A DNA stretch of 40,857 bases from the NCBI GenBank assembly GCA_034429715.1, contig DAOUFR010000027.1, positions 1-40,857 of the forward strand, given 5' to 3'. Of this stretch, positions 8,874 through 17,204 are shown piece by piece (the stretch's first letter is position 1; every line of letters begins with the position of its first letter). Source of the stretch: CAIMUM01 sp034429715. Lineage in GTDB: Bacteria > Chloroflexota > Dehalococcoidia > GIF9 > UBA5629. The notes beneath the pieces were generated by a model. It saw nothing but the letters and a program-made list of their open reading frames with translations. It did not search any database and was not told where the DNA came from. The position numbers and the translations under genes were made by a program.

Positions 8874-10454
8874 CTACGGCCATTTCTCTATTGTCTTCAG
8901 ATAATCGTCCAGTACCTCTGCCCGCCGTATCTGACGCACCTTGCCCCCGGAAGTAGCCAGGAGCTCCGCGCAGCGCAGCTTACCGTTATACTGGAAGCCC
9001 ATAGCATAGCCGTGTGCGCCGGCGTCATGAATTATCAGGACGTCACCCGGCACAACCGCCGGCAGCGGACGGTTCACAGCGAACTTGTCGTTGTTCTCGC
9101 AAAGCGAGCCTACCACATCATACATGCGGTCTTTTGGCTTATTTTCTTTGCCCAGCACAGTTATATGGTGATAGGCGCCGTACAGGGCAGGACGCATCAG
9201 GTTGGCCATACACGCGTCCAATCCCACGAATTCCTTGTATTTCTTTGCAACATGCCGTACCTTCGATACCAGGAAGCCATGCGGTCCGGTGATGGCCCTG
9301 CCGCATTCGGTAACTATGCGCAGCGGGCTTAAACCCATGTCCCTGATATATTTCTTATATGCGCTGCGGATCCCGGCGGAGACCTTGTCCAGGTCAATGG
9401 CGGCCTGCTCGGGTTTGTAGGGAATGCCGAATCCGCCGCCCAGGTTTATGAAATCGAAATTTATACCTGTATCGTGGTTTATCATCGCAGCCAGCTTGAA
9501 AAGCATCACCGCCGTCTCCTCCAGATATTGCTCATCCAGCATATTGGAGACGACCATGGTATGCAGGCCGAACCTCTCCGCACCCAGCTCAAGGGCCTTG
9601 ATATAGGCGCCCTGTATCTGCCCGGTGGTGACTCCGTATTTGGCCTCCCTGGGATCACCGATGAAATCGTTGCCTTTCCTCAACGGTCCCGGGTTATACC
9701 TGAAACAGATAAGTTCGGGCATCCCGGCATTCTTATCCAGGTAGCCTATATGCGTTGTATCATCCAGATTGATGATGGCGCCGAGCTGCTTTGCCTTAAC
9801 ATATTCTTCAGCCGGCGTGTCGTTGGAGGTGAACATGATGTCCTCGCCACTCAAACCCAGCTTTTCAGCAATAACCAGCTCCGCCAGGGAGCTGCAGTCG
9901 GCCCCGAAGCCCTCCTGCTTCAAAATATTTACGATGTGTGGATTGGGGCAGGCTTTTACAGCGAAGTAGTTCCTGTAGCCCGGCTTCACCCAGGCAAAGG
10001 CCTTTTTATATGCCAGGGCTGTTTCCCTGATACCCTGCTCATCATAGATGTAAAAGGGCGTCGGGTATTTTCTCAGCGCTTCGGGCAGTGCCTTCATAAT
10101 ACGCTCGGGCACCGGCTTGGAAGACTCGCTACGGATGACATCACACCTGACCGCCTGCTTCGAGCGGGCGATACTTTCCAGCCTGTCTATCTCGGGATGC
10201 ATGCCCGGGTTCTTCTTCGCCTCATCTCTCAGCGAATCCCCGTAGACAGCCAGCCCCTTTTGGGCGCCTTCCGCATTGATATAGCCGTCATTGGAGGCGA
10301 TGGCCGTGTAAATTTGAATCGAGGCCTCTTTTCCTTTTGCATTTTGTATGACGCCGCCGTTCGTACCATGGATCCTGATACTCTCTACGGCGGCGGGATT
10401 AATGCGCAGCATGGCCAGCCGCTCTCGAAACAGACGCATTTCGTCACTCTTCAT
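8874..10454 (-). CDS. lysA: Diaminopimelate decarboxylase-like PLP enzyme with N-terminal extension
   Basis: The C-terminal about 400 residues are a fold-III PLP decarboxylase: PLP lysine K167 in YFAVKACPNPH, GGGFG at 339-343, CENND at 452-456, and a DAGAHGYAMGFQYN segment with Tyr 483 and 489 that fits meso-DAP decarboxylases, the final step of lysine synthesis. It is 526 residues long, against about 420 usually, because of an extra N-terminal module (about 1-115) with INAEGAQKGLAVYGD and NPGMHPEIDRL; this reminds me of the small DUF2322 family, from memory only. Two hallmark motifs differ: HIGS is replaced by HTMVVS (H298) and EPGR by ECGR (383-386). Arginine/ornithine-type activity cannot be excluded, but nearby dapA, asd and dapB favour lysine synthesis. 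Confidence 0.85.
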   Translation of the reverse strand: MKSDEMRLFRERLAMLRINPAAVESIRIHGTNGGVIQNAKGKEASIQIYTAIASNDGYINAEGAQKGLAVYGDSLRDEAKKNPGMHPEIDRLESIARSKQAVRCDVIRSESSKPVPERIMKALPEALRKYPTPFYIYDEQGIRETALAYKKAFAWVKPGYRNYFAVKACPNPHIVNILKQEGFGADCSSLAELVIAEKLGLSGEDIMFTSNDTPAEEYVKAKQLGAIINLDDTTHIGYLDKNAGMPELICFRYNPGPLRKGNDFIGDPREAKYGVTTGQIQGAYIKALELGAERFGLHTMVVSNMLDEQYLEETAVMLFKLAAMINHDTGINFDFINLGGGFGIPYKPEQAAIDLDKVSAGIRSAYKKYIRDMGLSPLRIVTECGRAITGPHGFLVSKVRHVAKKYKEFVGLDACMANLMRPALYGAYHHITVLGKENKPKDRMYDVVGSLCENNDKFAVNRPLPAVVPGDVLIIHDAGAHGYAMGFQYNGKLRCAELLATSGGKVRQIRRAEVLDDYLKTIEKWP

Positions 10455-10486
10455 TTCTTTCTCTCTGGCGTTTTGATAACGGTTGA

Positions 10487-10492
10487 ATTATA
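10487..10492 (-). promoter_or_regulatory. -10 box (TATAAT) upstream of the lysA-like gene
   Basis: A consensus TATAAT on the minus strand lies 33 nt upstream of the ATG at 10454. No good -35 is seen at 16-18 nt spacing. The gene's SD is only a weak GAGAG. Confidence 0.4.
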
Positions 10493-10564
10493 ACTTATCC
10501 GGCCCGTTCGATGCCTGTCCACATGGTCGCGATGATGATCACGCGTGAAATTGACGAGTAAAAC

Positions 10565-10573
10565 TGCTACAAT
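10565..10573 (+). promoter_or_regulatory. Extended -10 (TGCTACAAT) placed for a leaderless kinase-fusion mRNA
   Basis: TGnTACAAT ends 10 nt before the ATG at 10584 and no SD is present between them, the same geometry as dnaX. A TTGACG at 10551-10556 is too close (11 nt) to act as its -35. Transcription from here would exclude the upstream GTG at 10545 as a start. Confidence 0.45.
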
Positions 10574-10583
10574 ATCACGCGTT

Positions 10584-12140
10584 ATGCCGTCAAAATTCCC
10601 TCCTTATGTACAGGCGTTGTTGGATCCCTCGATATATCCGGAACAACCAGCCGCTGTGGAGTTACAGCAGACCCAGATGTCCTTTATATTTCTCACAGGC
10701 GATTATGCATATAAGACTAAAAAAGCGGTCAATCTGGGATACCTTGATTACACCACCCTTGAGAAAAGAGAGCACTTCTGCCGTCAGGAACTGGAGTTAA
10801 ACCGGCGACTTTGTCCTGCGGCCTATCTGGATGTAGTGCCCGTCACTGAATCACCCGCAGGGATCCGGATCGGCGGTGATGGAAAGGTGATAGAGTATGC
10901 GGTCAAGATGAAGCAGCTTCCCCGGGACAGAATGATGGACCTGCTGCTTCCGCAGGATAAAGTCACTCCCGCCATGCTGGGGCAGGTGGCCGGACTGATG
11001 GCCGATTTCCATGACCGCGCAGCCACCGGTCCTGCTATAAATGCATACGGTAGTCTGGAAGGGGTTAGAACCAACACAGACGAGAATTTTGATCAGACTG
11101 TCAAATATATCGGCATACTCATCCCCGAAAAATCCCACCGGCTGATCAAGGAGTATAACGATCAATTCCTGTCAGGCAATGCTTCGCTTTTCAACAGCCG
11201 GGTATCCGGTGGAAAGATACGTGACTGCCACGGGGACCTGCACGCAGCACACGTGTGTTTCGCCGACGAAATATATATCTACGACTGCATCGAGTTCAAC
11301 GACCGCTTCCGCTATTGCGATACGGCTTCCGAGATAGCCTTTCTTGCTATGGATATAGATCGTTATGGAAGGGCTGACCTGTCGGGCTCGTTTGTCAAAG
11401 ACTACATCAGTGCCGGAGGCGATCGAGAGATGGGAGCCCTGCTTAATTTCTACAAGTGCTACCGGGCGTATGTCAGAGGTAAAGTTGCCTGCTTCAAATA
11501 CGACGACCCCTATCTGAAGGATAAAAAGGCGATCGTTGAGGAAGCGCAGCTTTATTTCAACCTGGCTTACAGGTACGCCTTCCCCAGGCCGGCATTGATC
11601 ATAACTACCGGGCTGATAGGCGCCGGCAAAACGACCGCAGCGATGGGCATAGGCCGGGGCCTGGGATGCCCGGTACTATCTTCCGATTTGATCCGAAAAG
11701 AGCTGGCCGGTATCCCGCCTACCGAGCGGCATTACGAAGGCTTTGCTTCCGGCCTGTACAGCCGGCAATCCACTCAGCAGACCTATAATGAGCTTTTCCG
11801 CAGGGCGGGCGAACAACTTGGAAAAGGTCATACCGTGGTGCTGGACGCCTCATTCATGAAGCGCTCCGACCGCCGGGCAGCCCACCGGATTGCTGTAAAA
11901 CACGGCATAGCCTTCCTGGTGGTGGAGTGCGTCGCCCCGGATGAGACCATCAGGCAACGGCTGGAGGAAAGGAGGCGGACCGGGTCGGTGTCGGATGGGC
12001 GCTGGGAGATATTTGCAGATATAAAAAGAGAGTATGATCCGGTGACCGAACTATCGCCGGACGAGCACATGATACTTGACACAGAGAGTTCATCAGGTAA
12101 TATTATTGCATCGCTTTTGCAAAGGATTAATGCTTTATGA
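10584..12140 (+). CDS. Fused phosphotransferase-like / P-loop kinase protein (COG2187 + COG0645 type)
   Basis: An N-terminal aminoglycoside-phosphotransferase-like domain (about 1-320) has the catalytic loop CHGDLHAAHV (H216) and the following CIEFNDRFRYCDTASEIAFLAMDIDR segment. A C-terminal P-loop kinase domain (about 335-518) has Walker A GLIGAGKTT (343-351) and DASFMKRSDRRAAHRIA. Such fusions are often called 'bifunctional aminoglycoside phosphotransferase/ATP-binding protein', but the substrate is unknown and antibiotic resistance is not implied. I chose ATG 10584 (518 residues): an extended -10 box sits just before it. A GTG at 10545 would give 531. The stop overlaps the ahcY start (ATGA), so it heads the methyl-cycle operon; a role in small-molecule phosphorylation there is inference. 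Confidence 0.85.
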   Translation: MPSKFPPYVQALLDPSIYPEQPAAVELQQTQMSFIFLTGDYAYKTKKAVNLGYLDYTTLEKREHFCRQELELNRRLCPAAYLDVVPVTESPAGIRIGGDGKVIEYAVKMKQLPRDRMMDLLLPQDKVTPAMLGQVAGLMADFHDRAATGPAINAYGSLEGVRTNTDENFDQTVKYIGILIPEKSHRLIKEYNDQFLSGNASLFNSRVSGGKIRDCHGDLHAAHVCFADEIYIYDCIEFNDRFRYCDTASEIAFLAMDIDRYGRADLSGSFVKDYISAGGDREMGALLNFYKCYRAYVRGKVACFKYDDPYLKDKKAIVEEAQLYFNLAYRYAFPRPALIITTGLIGAGKTTAAMGIGRGLGCPVLSSDLIRKELAGIPPTERHYEGFASGLYSRQSTQQTYNELFRRAGEQLGKGHTVVLDASFMKRSDRRAAHRIAVKHGIAFLVVECVAPDETIRQRLEERRRTGSVSDGRWEIFADIKREYDPVTELSPDEHMILDTESSSGNIIASLLQRINAL

Positions 12141-13390
12141 AATATGATATCAAAGACATCAAGCTGGCGGCCGAAGGCAAGCTCCGCATCGAGTGGGCCG
12201 CGAATCAAATGCCGGTCTTAAAACTAATTCAGGAACACTTCTCCAGGCAGAAACCCTTTAAAGGCATCCGTATTTCGGGCTGCCTGCATATCACCACCGA
12301 GACGGCCAACCTGGCCTATGCGCTCAAGGCCGGCGGCGCCGACCTGGTGTTGTGCGCCTCAAATCCCCTCAGCACGCAGGACGACGTGGCTGCCTCGCTG
12401 GTCAAGTCCGGTTTCCCCGTGTTCTGTATCAAGGGAGAGGACAACAAGACCTACTATAAACATATCATGGCGGCCCTTGATCATAAGCCGCAATTGACGA
12501 TCGACGACGGCGCCGACCTGGTAAGCACCATTCACCAGGAGAGGACGGAACTGTTGAAGAACGTCATAGGAGGCACCGAGGAGACGACCACCGGAGTAAT
12601 CCGCCTGAAGAATATGGCCGGGGCTAAAAAGCTAAAATATCCCGTCATCGCCGTCAACGATGCCAAGACCAAACACTTTTTTGATAACCATTATGGAACA
12701 GGGCAGAGCACGGTAGACGGCATCACCAGGGCCACTAACATACTCTGGGCTGGCAAAATTGTGGTGGTGGTGGGATACGGGTTCTGCGGCCGCGGCGTGG
12801 CGCGCAGGGCACATGGGATGGGCGCCCGTGTCATTGTTTGCGAGATAGATCCCATCAGCGCACTGGAAGCGGCTATGGATGGCTTCCAGGTTATGCCCAT
12901 ACTGGACGCCGCCGCCCTGGGTGACGTCTTCATCACACTGACGGGCAATCGACATGTACTCGACAGGTCACACTTTGCAAGGATGAAGGACGGCGCAATT
13001 CTTGCCAATAGCGGCCACTTTAATGTGGAGATCAATATACCTGCCCTGGAAAAGATGGCGGCCAAAGTCCGGCGCACCAGGCAGTTTGTGGACGAATATA
13101 AATTACCTAATGGCAGGCATTTACATCTGCTGGGCGAAGGGCGGCTGATCAACCTGGCAGCGGCCGAAGGCCATCCCGCCAGCGTCATGGACATGAGTTT
13201 CGCCAACCAGGCGCTGGGACTGGAATACCTGGTAAAAAGCAGGGGCAAGCTGAAACCGGATGTCTACCCGGTCCCGCTGGAGATCGATAACGAGGTCGGC
13301 CGGCTGAAGCTGAAATCAATGGATATTGCAATCGATAAGCTCACGCGTGAGCAGCAAAAATACCTGGAGAGCTGGGAAGAGGGGACTTAA
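12137..13390 (+). CDS. ahcY: S-adenosylhomocysteine hydrolase (adenosylhomocysteinase)
   Basis: This enzyme splits S-adenosylhomocysteine into adenosine and homocysteine, relieving inhibition of methyltransferases. The 417-residue protein shows the substrate region GCLHITTETANLAYALKAGGADL, the conserved NDAKTKHFFDNHYGTGQS, and the NAD loop GYGFCGRGVARR (about 212-223). It is shorter than mammalian-type enzymes and lacks the C-terminal HYRY end, as is usual for archaeal and thermophile-like bacterial forms. It starts inside the stop of the kinase fusion (ATGA) and is followed 17 nt later by metK, so two enzymes of the SAM cycle are encoded side by side. Confidence 0.96.
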   Translation: MKYDIKDIKLAAEGKLRIEWAANQMPVLKLIQEHFSRQKPFKGIRISGCLHITTETANLAYALKAGGADLVLCASNPLSTQDDVAASLVKSGFPVFCIKGEDNKTYYKHIMAALDHKPQLTIDDGADLVSTIHQERTELLKNVIGGTEETTTGVIRLKNMAGAKKLKYPVIAVNDAKTKHFFDNHYGTGQSTVDGITRATNILWAGKIVVVVGYGFCGRGVARRAHGMGARVIVCEIDPISALEAAMDGFQVMPILDAAALGDVFITLTGNRHVLDRSHFARMKDGAILANSGHFNVEINIPALEKMAAKVRRTRQFVDEYKLPNGRHLHLLGEGRLINLAAAEGHPASVMDMSFANQALGLEYLVKSRGKLKPDVYPVPLEIDNEVGRLKLKSMDIAIDKLTREQQKYLESWEEGT

Positions 13391-13407
13391 AATCACAAGG
13401 AGCAACA

Positions 13408-14619
13408 ATGAAAAACACGTTCATGAGATCACCCAAGTATTTCTTTACGTCTGAATCGGTCACTGAAGGGCATCCCGATAAGCTTTGCGACCAGGTCGCC
13501 GACGGTATACTCGATGCCATGATCGAGCATGACCCCAAGTCACGTGTGGCCTGCGAAGTGGCCGTTACTATCGGCCTGGTAATCGTGCTGGGCGAGATAA
13601 CGACCAAGACTTATGTCGAGATACCGGATGTAGTAAGACGAATTGTAAAGGAAATAGGGTACACCAAACCCGAGTTCCAGTTCGATTACCAGAGCCTTGC
13701 CACCATAGTATCCATCAAGAAGCAGTCGCCCAATATCAACGCCGGCGTAAGCAAGGCGCTGGAGGTGAGGGCAGGTGAGAAGAAAATAGACGAGCTCGAC
13801 CTGACCGGCGCCGGAGACCAGGGAATGATGTTCGGCTATGCCTGCAATGAGACGGCAGAGCTAATGCCGTTGCCGATCGCACTGGCGCACAAGCTTACCC
13901 AGCGACTGGCTGAAGCGCGTAAAAAGGACGTAATCCCCTACCTTCGGCCGGATGGCAAGTCACAGGTGACGGTGGAATACAGCTATGGCAAACCCAAAAG
14001 GATCGAGGCGGTGGTCATCGGTGCCCACCACGATCCTGAACCGTCTAACGATACCATCCGCCGCGATATCATCCAGAAAGTGATCAAGCCGGTCATCCCC
14101 GCAGACATGATGGACAAAAACACCAAGATATATGTTAACAGCGCAGGACGTTTCGAGGTGGGCGGGCCCGTTTCCGATACCGGTTTCACCGGACGCAAGC
14201 TTCTGGTGGACACCTACGGCGGCTACGCCCGCCACGGCGGCGGCGCATTCTCCGGCAAGGACCCCACCAAGGTTGACCGTTCTGCCACCTATATGGCGCG
14301 TTATATCGCTAAAAACTGTGTGGCTGCCGGGCTGGCCGACAGGCTGGAGCTGCAGGTGGCCTATTCCATCGGCGTGGCGCATCCCCTGTCGGTGTCCATC
14401 GAGACCTTCGGCACCGGTAAAATCGCCGATGCGGCCATACTCAAACTCATCCATAAGCATTTCGACATGCGGCCCGAAGCCATTATCAGGTATTTCGATC
14501 TGCGCAGACCCATCTATCGGGCCACTGCATCCTACGGTCATTTCGGCCGCACCGACGTGAAGTTTCCCTGGGAGAAGACGGATAAAGCCAGGATTTTAAA
14601 GGCTGAAGCGGGGATATAG
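13408..14619 (+). CDS. metK: S-adenosylmethionine synthetase
   Basis: This enzyme makes S-adenosylmethionine from methionine and ATP. The 403-residue protein has FTSESVTEGHPDKLCDQVADGILDA (about 9-35), GAGDQGMMFGYA (about 132-143), the P-loop-like GGGAFSGKDPTKVDRSATYMARYIAKN and the C-terminal RPIYRATASYGHFGR. An SD AAGGAG lies 6 nt upstream of the ATG. It lies between ahcY and a phosphohexomutase gene (3 nt gap). No SAM riboswitch was found before this operon. Confidence 0.97.
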   Translation: MKNTFMRSPKYFFTSESVTEGHPDKLCDQVADGILDAMIEHDPKSRVACEVAVTIGLVIVLGEITTKTYVEIPDVVRRIVKEIGYTKPEFQFDYQSLATIVSIKKQSPNINAGVSKALEVRAGEKKIDELDLTGAGDQGMMFGYACNETAELMPLPIALAHKLTQRLAEARKKDVIPYLRPDGKSQVTVEYSYGKPKRIEAVVIGAHHDPEPSNDTIRRDIIQKVIKPVIPADMMDKNTKIYVNSAGRFEVGGPVSDTGFTGRKLLVDTYGGYARHGGGAFSGKDPTKVDRSATYMARYIAKNCVAAGLADRLELQVAYSIGVAHPLSVSIETFGTGKIADAAILKLIHKHFDMRPEAIIRYFDLRRPIYRATASYGHFGRTDVKFPWEKTDKARILKAEAGI

Positions 14620-14622
14620 ACA

Positions 14623-16047
14623 ATGGTGCCGAGGATCAAGTTCGGCACCGACGGCTGGCGGGCCGTCATTGCCGAAGATTTCACCTTTGATAACGTGCGC
14701 GCCTGCGCTCAGGGCGTTGCAGATTTTCTAAACAGCACAGGCACGGCCAAGAGCAGTATCGTTATAGGTTACGATACCCGCTTCGGCTCCGAGGACTTTG
14801 CAGCTGCGTCGGCCGAGGTGCTGGCCGGCAACAGCGTCAAGGTTTTTCTTCTGCCCAGGCCAGCCCCCACACCGGTCACCAGTTTCACCGTTACGGCGCT
14901 CAAGGCCGACGGCGCCATCATGATTACGGCCAGCCATAACCCGGGCAACTACAACGGTTTCAAGTACAAGGTTGCCAGCGGCTCCAGCGCGCCCACCGAG
15001 ATTATTTCTCAAATCGAGAAATCTGCCAACGTTGCTGTCGATAAAGGGATGGTAAAGCGACTTGACCTCGCAGAAGCTTTTAAGAAGAAGCTTGTCACCT
15101 ATCACGACCCTTATCATGCTTATGAGAGGCAACTCAACCGCCTGATAAACATCGAGGCGCTTAAGAAAAACAAGTTGAAGATCGTTGTAGATTCAATGTT
15201 CGGCGCCGGCATCGGATATTTCAAGAGCCTGCTCGACGGGGGACAGATCGAGGTACACGAGATCAACCGGATACGTAATCCCCTTTTCCCCGGCATACAG
15301 CCGGAGCCGATCAGCAAAAACCTGAGTAAGCTCGCCAGACAGGTCATCAGGAACAATGCGGCGGTCGGGTTCGCCACGGACGGGGACGCCGACCGTATCG
15401 GCATTATCGATGAGAACGGCCGTTTCATGACCACGCAGGAAGTATTCGCGCTGCTTGCCATGTATTTACTGGACGTCCGCAAAGAGCGCGGCCCACTGGT
15501 CAAGACGCTGACTTCCACCGACATGCTTTTTACAATCGGAGAGATGTATGATGTGCCCGTCTTCGAGGAGCCCGTTGGATTCAAATATGTGGCGCCTGTG
15601 ATGATGAGGGAAAAGGCCCTGCTGGGCGGCGAGGAGAGCGGAGGCTACGGTTTCCGCGGGCATATACCGGAAAGAGACGGCATGCTGGCCGGCCTCTATT
15701 TCATCGACTACATCATCCGGACGGGCAAGTCGCCCTCGCAGTTGTTGGCGAATCTGTTCAAAAAGGTAGGCCCGCATTACTACGACAGGCTGGACATCCA
15801 CACTACCAACGAAATAAAGCAGCAGATGCTACTGAAATTATCGGCAGCATCCGTCTCAAAGATAGCAGGCCAGAAGGTTGTTAAGCTGGATACCAGGGAC
15901 GGATTCCGCTATAAACTGGAGGACGGTTCCTGGCTGCTGGTACGCTTCTCGGGCACCGAGCCGCTGGTGCGTATATACGCCGAGTGTAGTACCATGGATG
16001 AGGTTCAAAGATTGATTCTGTATGGCCAGGAGATGGTGGGGGTATGA
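14623..16047 (+). CDS. Phosphoglucomutase/phosphomannomutase family protein
   Basis: This alpha-D-phosphohexomutase moves phosphate between C1 and C6 of glucose or mannose phosphates. The 474-residue protein has all four family signatures: FGTDGWRAVI near the N-terminus, ITASHNPGNYNG with the phosphoserine at S104, the magnesium loop ATDGDADRIG (about 250-259), GGEESGGYGF for sugar binding and RFSGTEPLVRIYAE for phosphate binding. Sequence alone does not separate phosphoglucomutase, phosphomannomutase and phosphoglucosamine mutase. The next gene, a phosphoglucose/phosphomannose isomerase 3 nt downstream, supports glucose/mannose phosphates as substrates. Confidence 0.92.
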   Translation: MVPRIKFGTDGWRAVIAEDFTFDNVRACAQGVADFLNSTGTAKSSIVIGYDTRFGSEDFAAASAEVLAGNSVKVFLLPRPAPTPVTSFTVTALKADGAIMITASHNPGNYNGFKYKVASGSSAPTEIISQIEKSANVAVDKGMVKRLDLAEAFKKKLVTYHDPYHAYERQLNRLINIEALKKNKLKIVVDSMFGAGIGYFKSLLDGGQIEVHEINRIRNPLFPGIQPEPISKNLSKLARQVIRNNAAVGFATDGDADRIGIIDENGRFMTTQEVFALLAMYLLDVRKERGPLVKTLTSTDMLFTIGEMYDVPVFEEPVGFKYVAPVMMREKALLGGEESGGYGFRGHIPERDGMLAGLYFIDYIIRTGKSPSQLLANLFKKVGPHYYDRLDIHTTNEIKQQMLLKLSAASVSKIAGQKVVKLDTRDGFRYKLEDGSWLLVRFSGTEPLVRIYAECSTMDEVQRLILYGQEMVGV

Positions 16048-16050
16048 GCT

Positions 16051-17115
16051 ATGATAAACCTGGATGACAGTTCCATTTATGCTTCTTTGGATAAATCCGG
16101 CATGGGGGCGCAGATACGCGGCCTCCCCGAGCAGTGCCGTCAGGCCTGGGACAAGGCCTGCAAATTTAAACTGCCTTCCGGCTACTCTGATGTCGACAAG
16201 GTTGTAATACTGGGCATGGGTGGCTCGGCCATCGGCGGGGACCTGCTCAGAGGTCTGTCAGATGACTTAAGCCGCCCGCTCGTGCTGGTGCACCGCGACT
16301 ATGATCTTCCCGCGTGGGTCGATGAAAGGACGCTTGTGATCGGAGCGAGCTATTCCGGGAACACGGAGGAAACTATCTCGGGATTTACACAGGCACTGAA
16401 AGCCGACTGCAAGAGACTTGTTATATCGACAGGGGGCAGGCTGACTGAACTGGCGCGTGAAAATAAAGTGCCTGTTTTCATTATAGAACACGCTTCTCCA
16501 CCCCGCGCAGCCCTGGGGTATGGTTTCCTACCTCTGCTGGCCCTGATGGGCAACCTTGGCTTTATAAGTGCCAAAGCGGCGAATGTGAATGGTATGGTCA
16601 GGGCTCTCGAAACCCTCGAAACAAGCTGGCAGGAAAACAGCCCTTCCGAGCGCAACCAGGCCAAGATGCTGGCCGCCAGGCTATACGGGAAAATTGCTGT
16701 AGCTTACGGCGCGGGCATACTTACCGATGTCGCCCGCAGGTGGAAGACCCAGATCAACGAGAACAGCAAGCAATGGGCTTTTTTCGAGACCCTGCCCGAG
16801 CTCAATCATAATGCAGTCCTGGGCTACCAATTTCCGGCGGATATGGCCGACCGCCTGTACGTCATTTTCCTGCGCTGTCAGTCCCTGCATCCGCGCACGC
16901 TGATCCGATATAAGATCACCGGCGAAATTCTGGATCAACGCGGCATCCCCCATCAGTATGTGGACAGCCACGGTGGCAATGATCTGAAACACGTTATGGG
17001 CCTCGTGCTGCTGGGAGATTGGGTCAGCTACTACCTGGCAATGCTTAACGGCATCGATCCCAGCCCGATCCCGGAGATAGACTTGCTGAAGAAAAGGCTG
17101 GCCGAGGAAAAATAG
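16051..17115 (+). CDS. Bifunctional phosphoglucose/phosphomannose isomerase
   Basis: This family interconverts fructose 6-phosphate with both glucose 6-phosphate and mannose 6-phosphate. The 354-residue protein carries two SIS domains: ILGMGGSAIGGDLL (about 51-64) and GASYSGNTEET in the first, and NENSKQWAFFETLPELNHNAVLGY plus HGGNDLKHVMGLVLLGDW in the second, ending IDPSPIPEIDLLKKRLAEEK. These features fit the archaeal-type PGI/PMI family rather than classical Pgi. With the preceding mutase it could feed mannose-1-phosphate for compatible solutes or glycans, which is inference. It is the last gene of the operon; no clear terminator hairpin follows. Confidence 0.92.
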   Translation: MINLDDSSIYASLDKSGMGAQIRGLPEQCRQAWDKACKFKLPSGYSDVDKVVILGMGGSAIGGDLLRGLSDDLSRPLVLVHRDYDLPAWVDERTLVIGASYSGNTEETISGFTQALKADCKRLVISTGGRLTELARENKVPVFIIEHASPPRAALGYGFLPLLALMGNLGFISAKAANVNGMVRALETLETSWQENSPSERNQAKMLAARLYGKIAVAYGAGILTDVARRWKTQINENSKQWAFFETLPELNHNAVLGYQFPADMADRLYVIFLRCQSLHPRTLIRYKITGEILDQRGIPHQYVDSHGGNDLKHVMGLVLLGDWVSYYLAMLNGIDPSPIPEIDLLKKRLAEEK

Positions 17116-17164
17116 CTTCCCTAAATAGGGGACGATACCTATATCGCTTATCCGATAATTCAAG

Positions 17165-17170
17165 TATACT
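17165..17170 (+). promoter_or_regulatory. -10 box (TATACT) for the radical SAM gene
   Basis: TATACT lies 34 nt before the ATG at 17205. A start about 7 nt downstream would put the first transcribed bases just ahead of the hairpin at 17181-17194. The -35 region is poor. Confidence 0.4.
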
Positions 17171-17180
17171 TTGCTTAAAT

Positions 17181-17194
17181 GACCCAGGAGGGTC
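17181..17194 (+). promoter_or_regulatory. Small hairpin that contains the Shine-Dalgarno of the radical SAM gene
   Basis: GACCC-AGGA-GGGTC is a 5-bp stem with a 4-nt loop. The SD AGGAGG (17186-17191) is split between loop and right arm. The spacing from AGGAGG to the ATG is long (13 nt). This could reduce translation unless the hairpin is opened; no partner is visible. Confidence 0.4.
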
Positions 17195-17204
17195 ATACTT
17201 ACTG

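Noticed and set aside
9474..10493. A 339-codon open frame antisense to the lysA-like gene
   Set aside because: The opposite strand encodes a full PLP decarboxylase with in-register motifs; the antisense protein shows no recognisable features.
10584..11540. Aminoglycoside resistance gene
   Set aside because: The domain has the APH-like catalytic loop but belongs to the uncharacterised fused family; nothing in sequence or context points to antibiotic modification.
12060..13410. A SAM or SAH riboswitch before ahcY/metK
   Set aside because: The genes are coupled or separated by 17 nt, and the head of the operon looks leaderless, so there is no room for a riboswitch.
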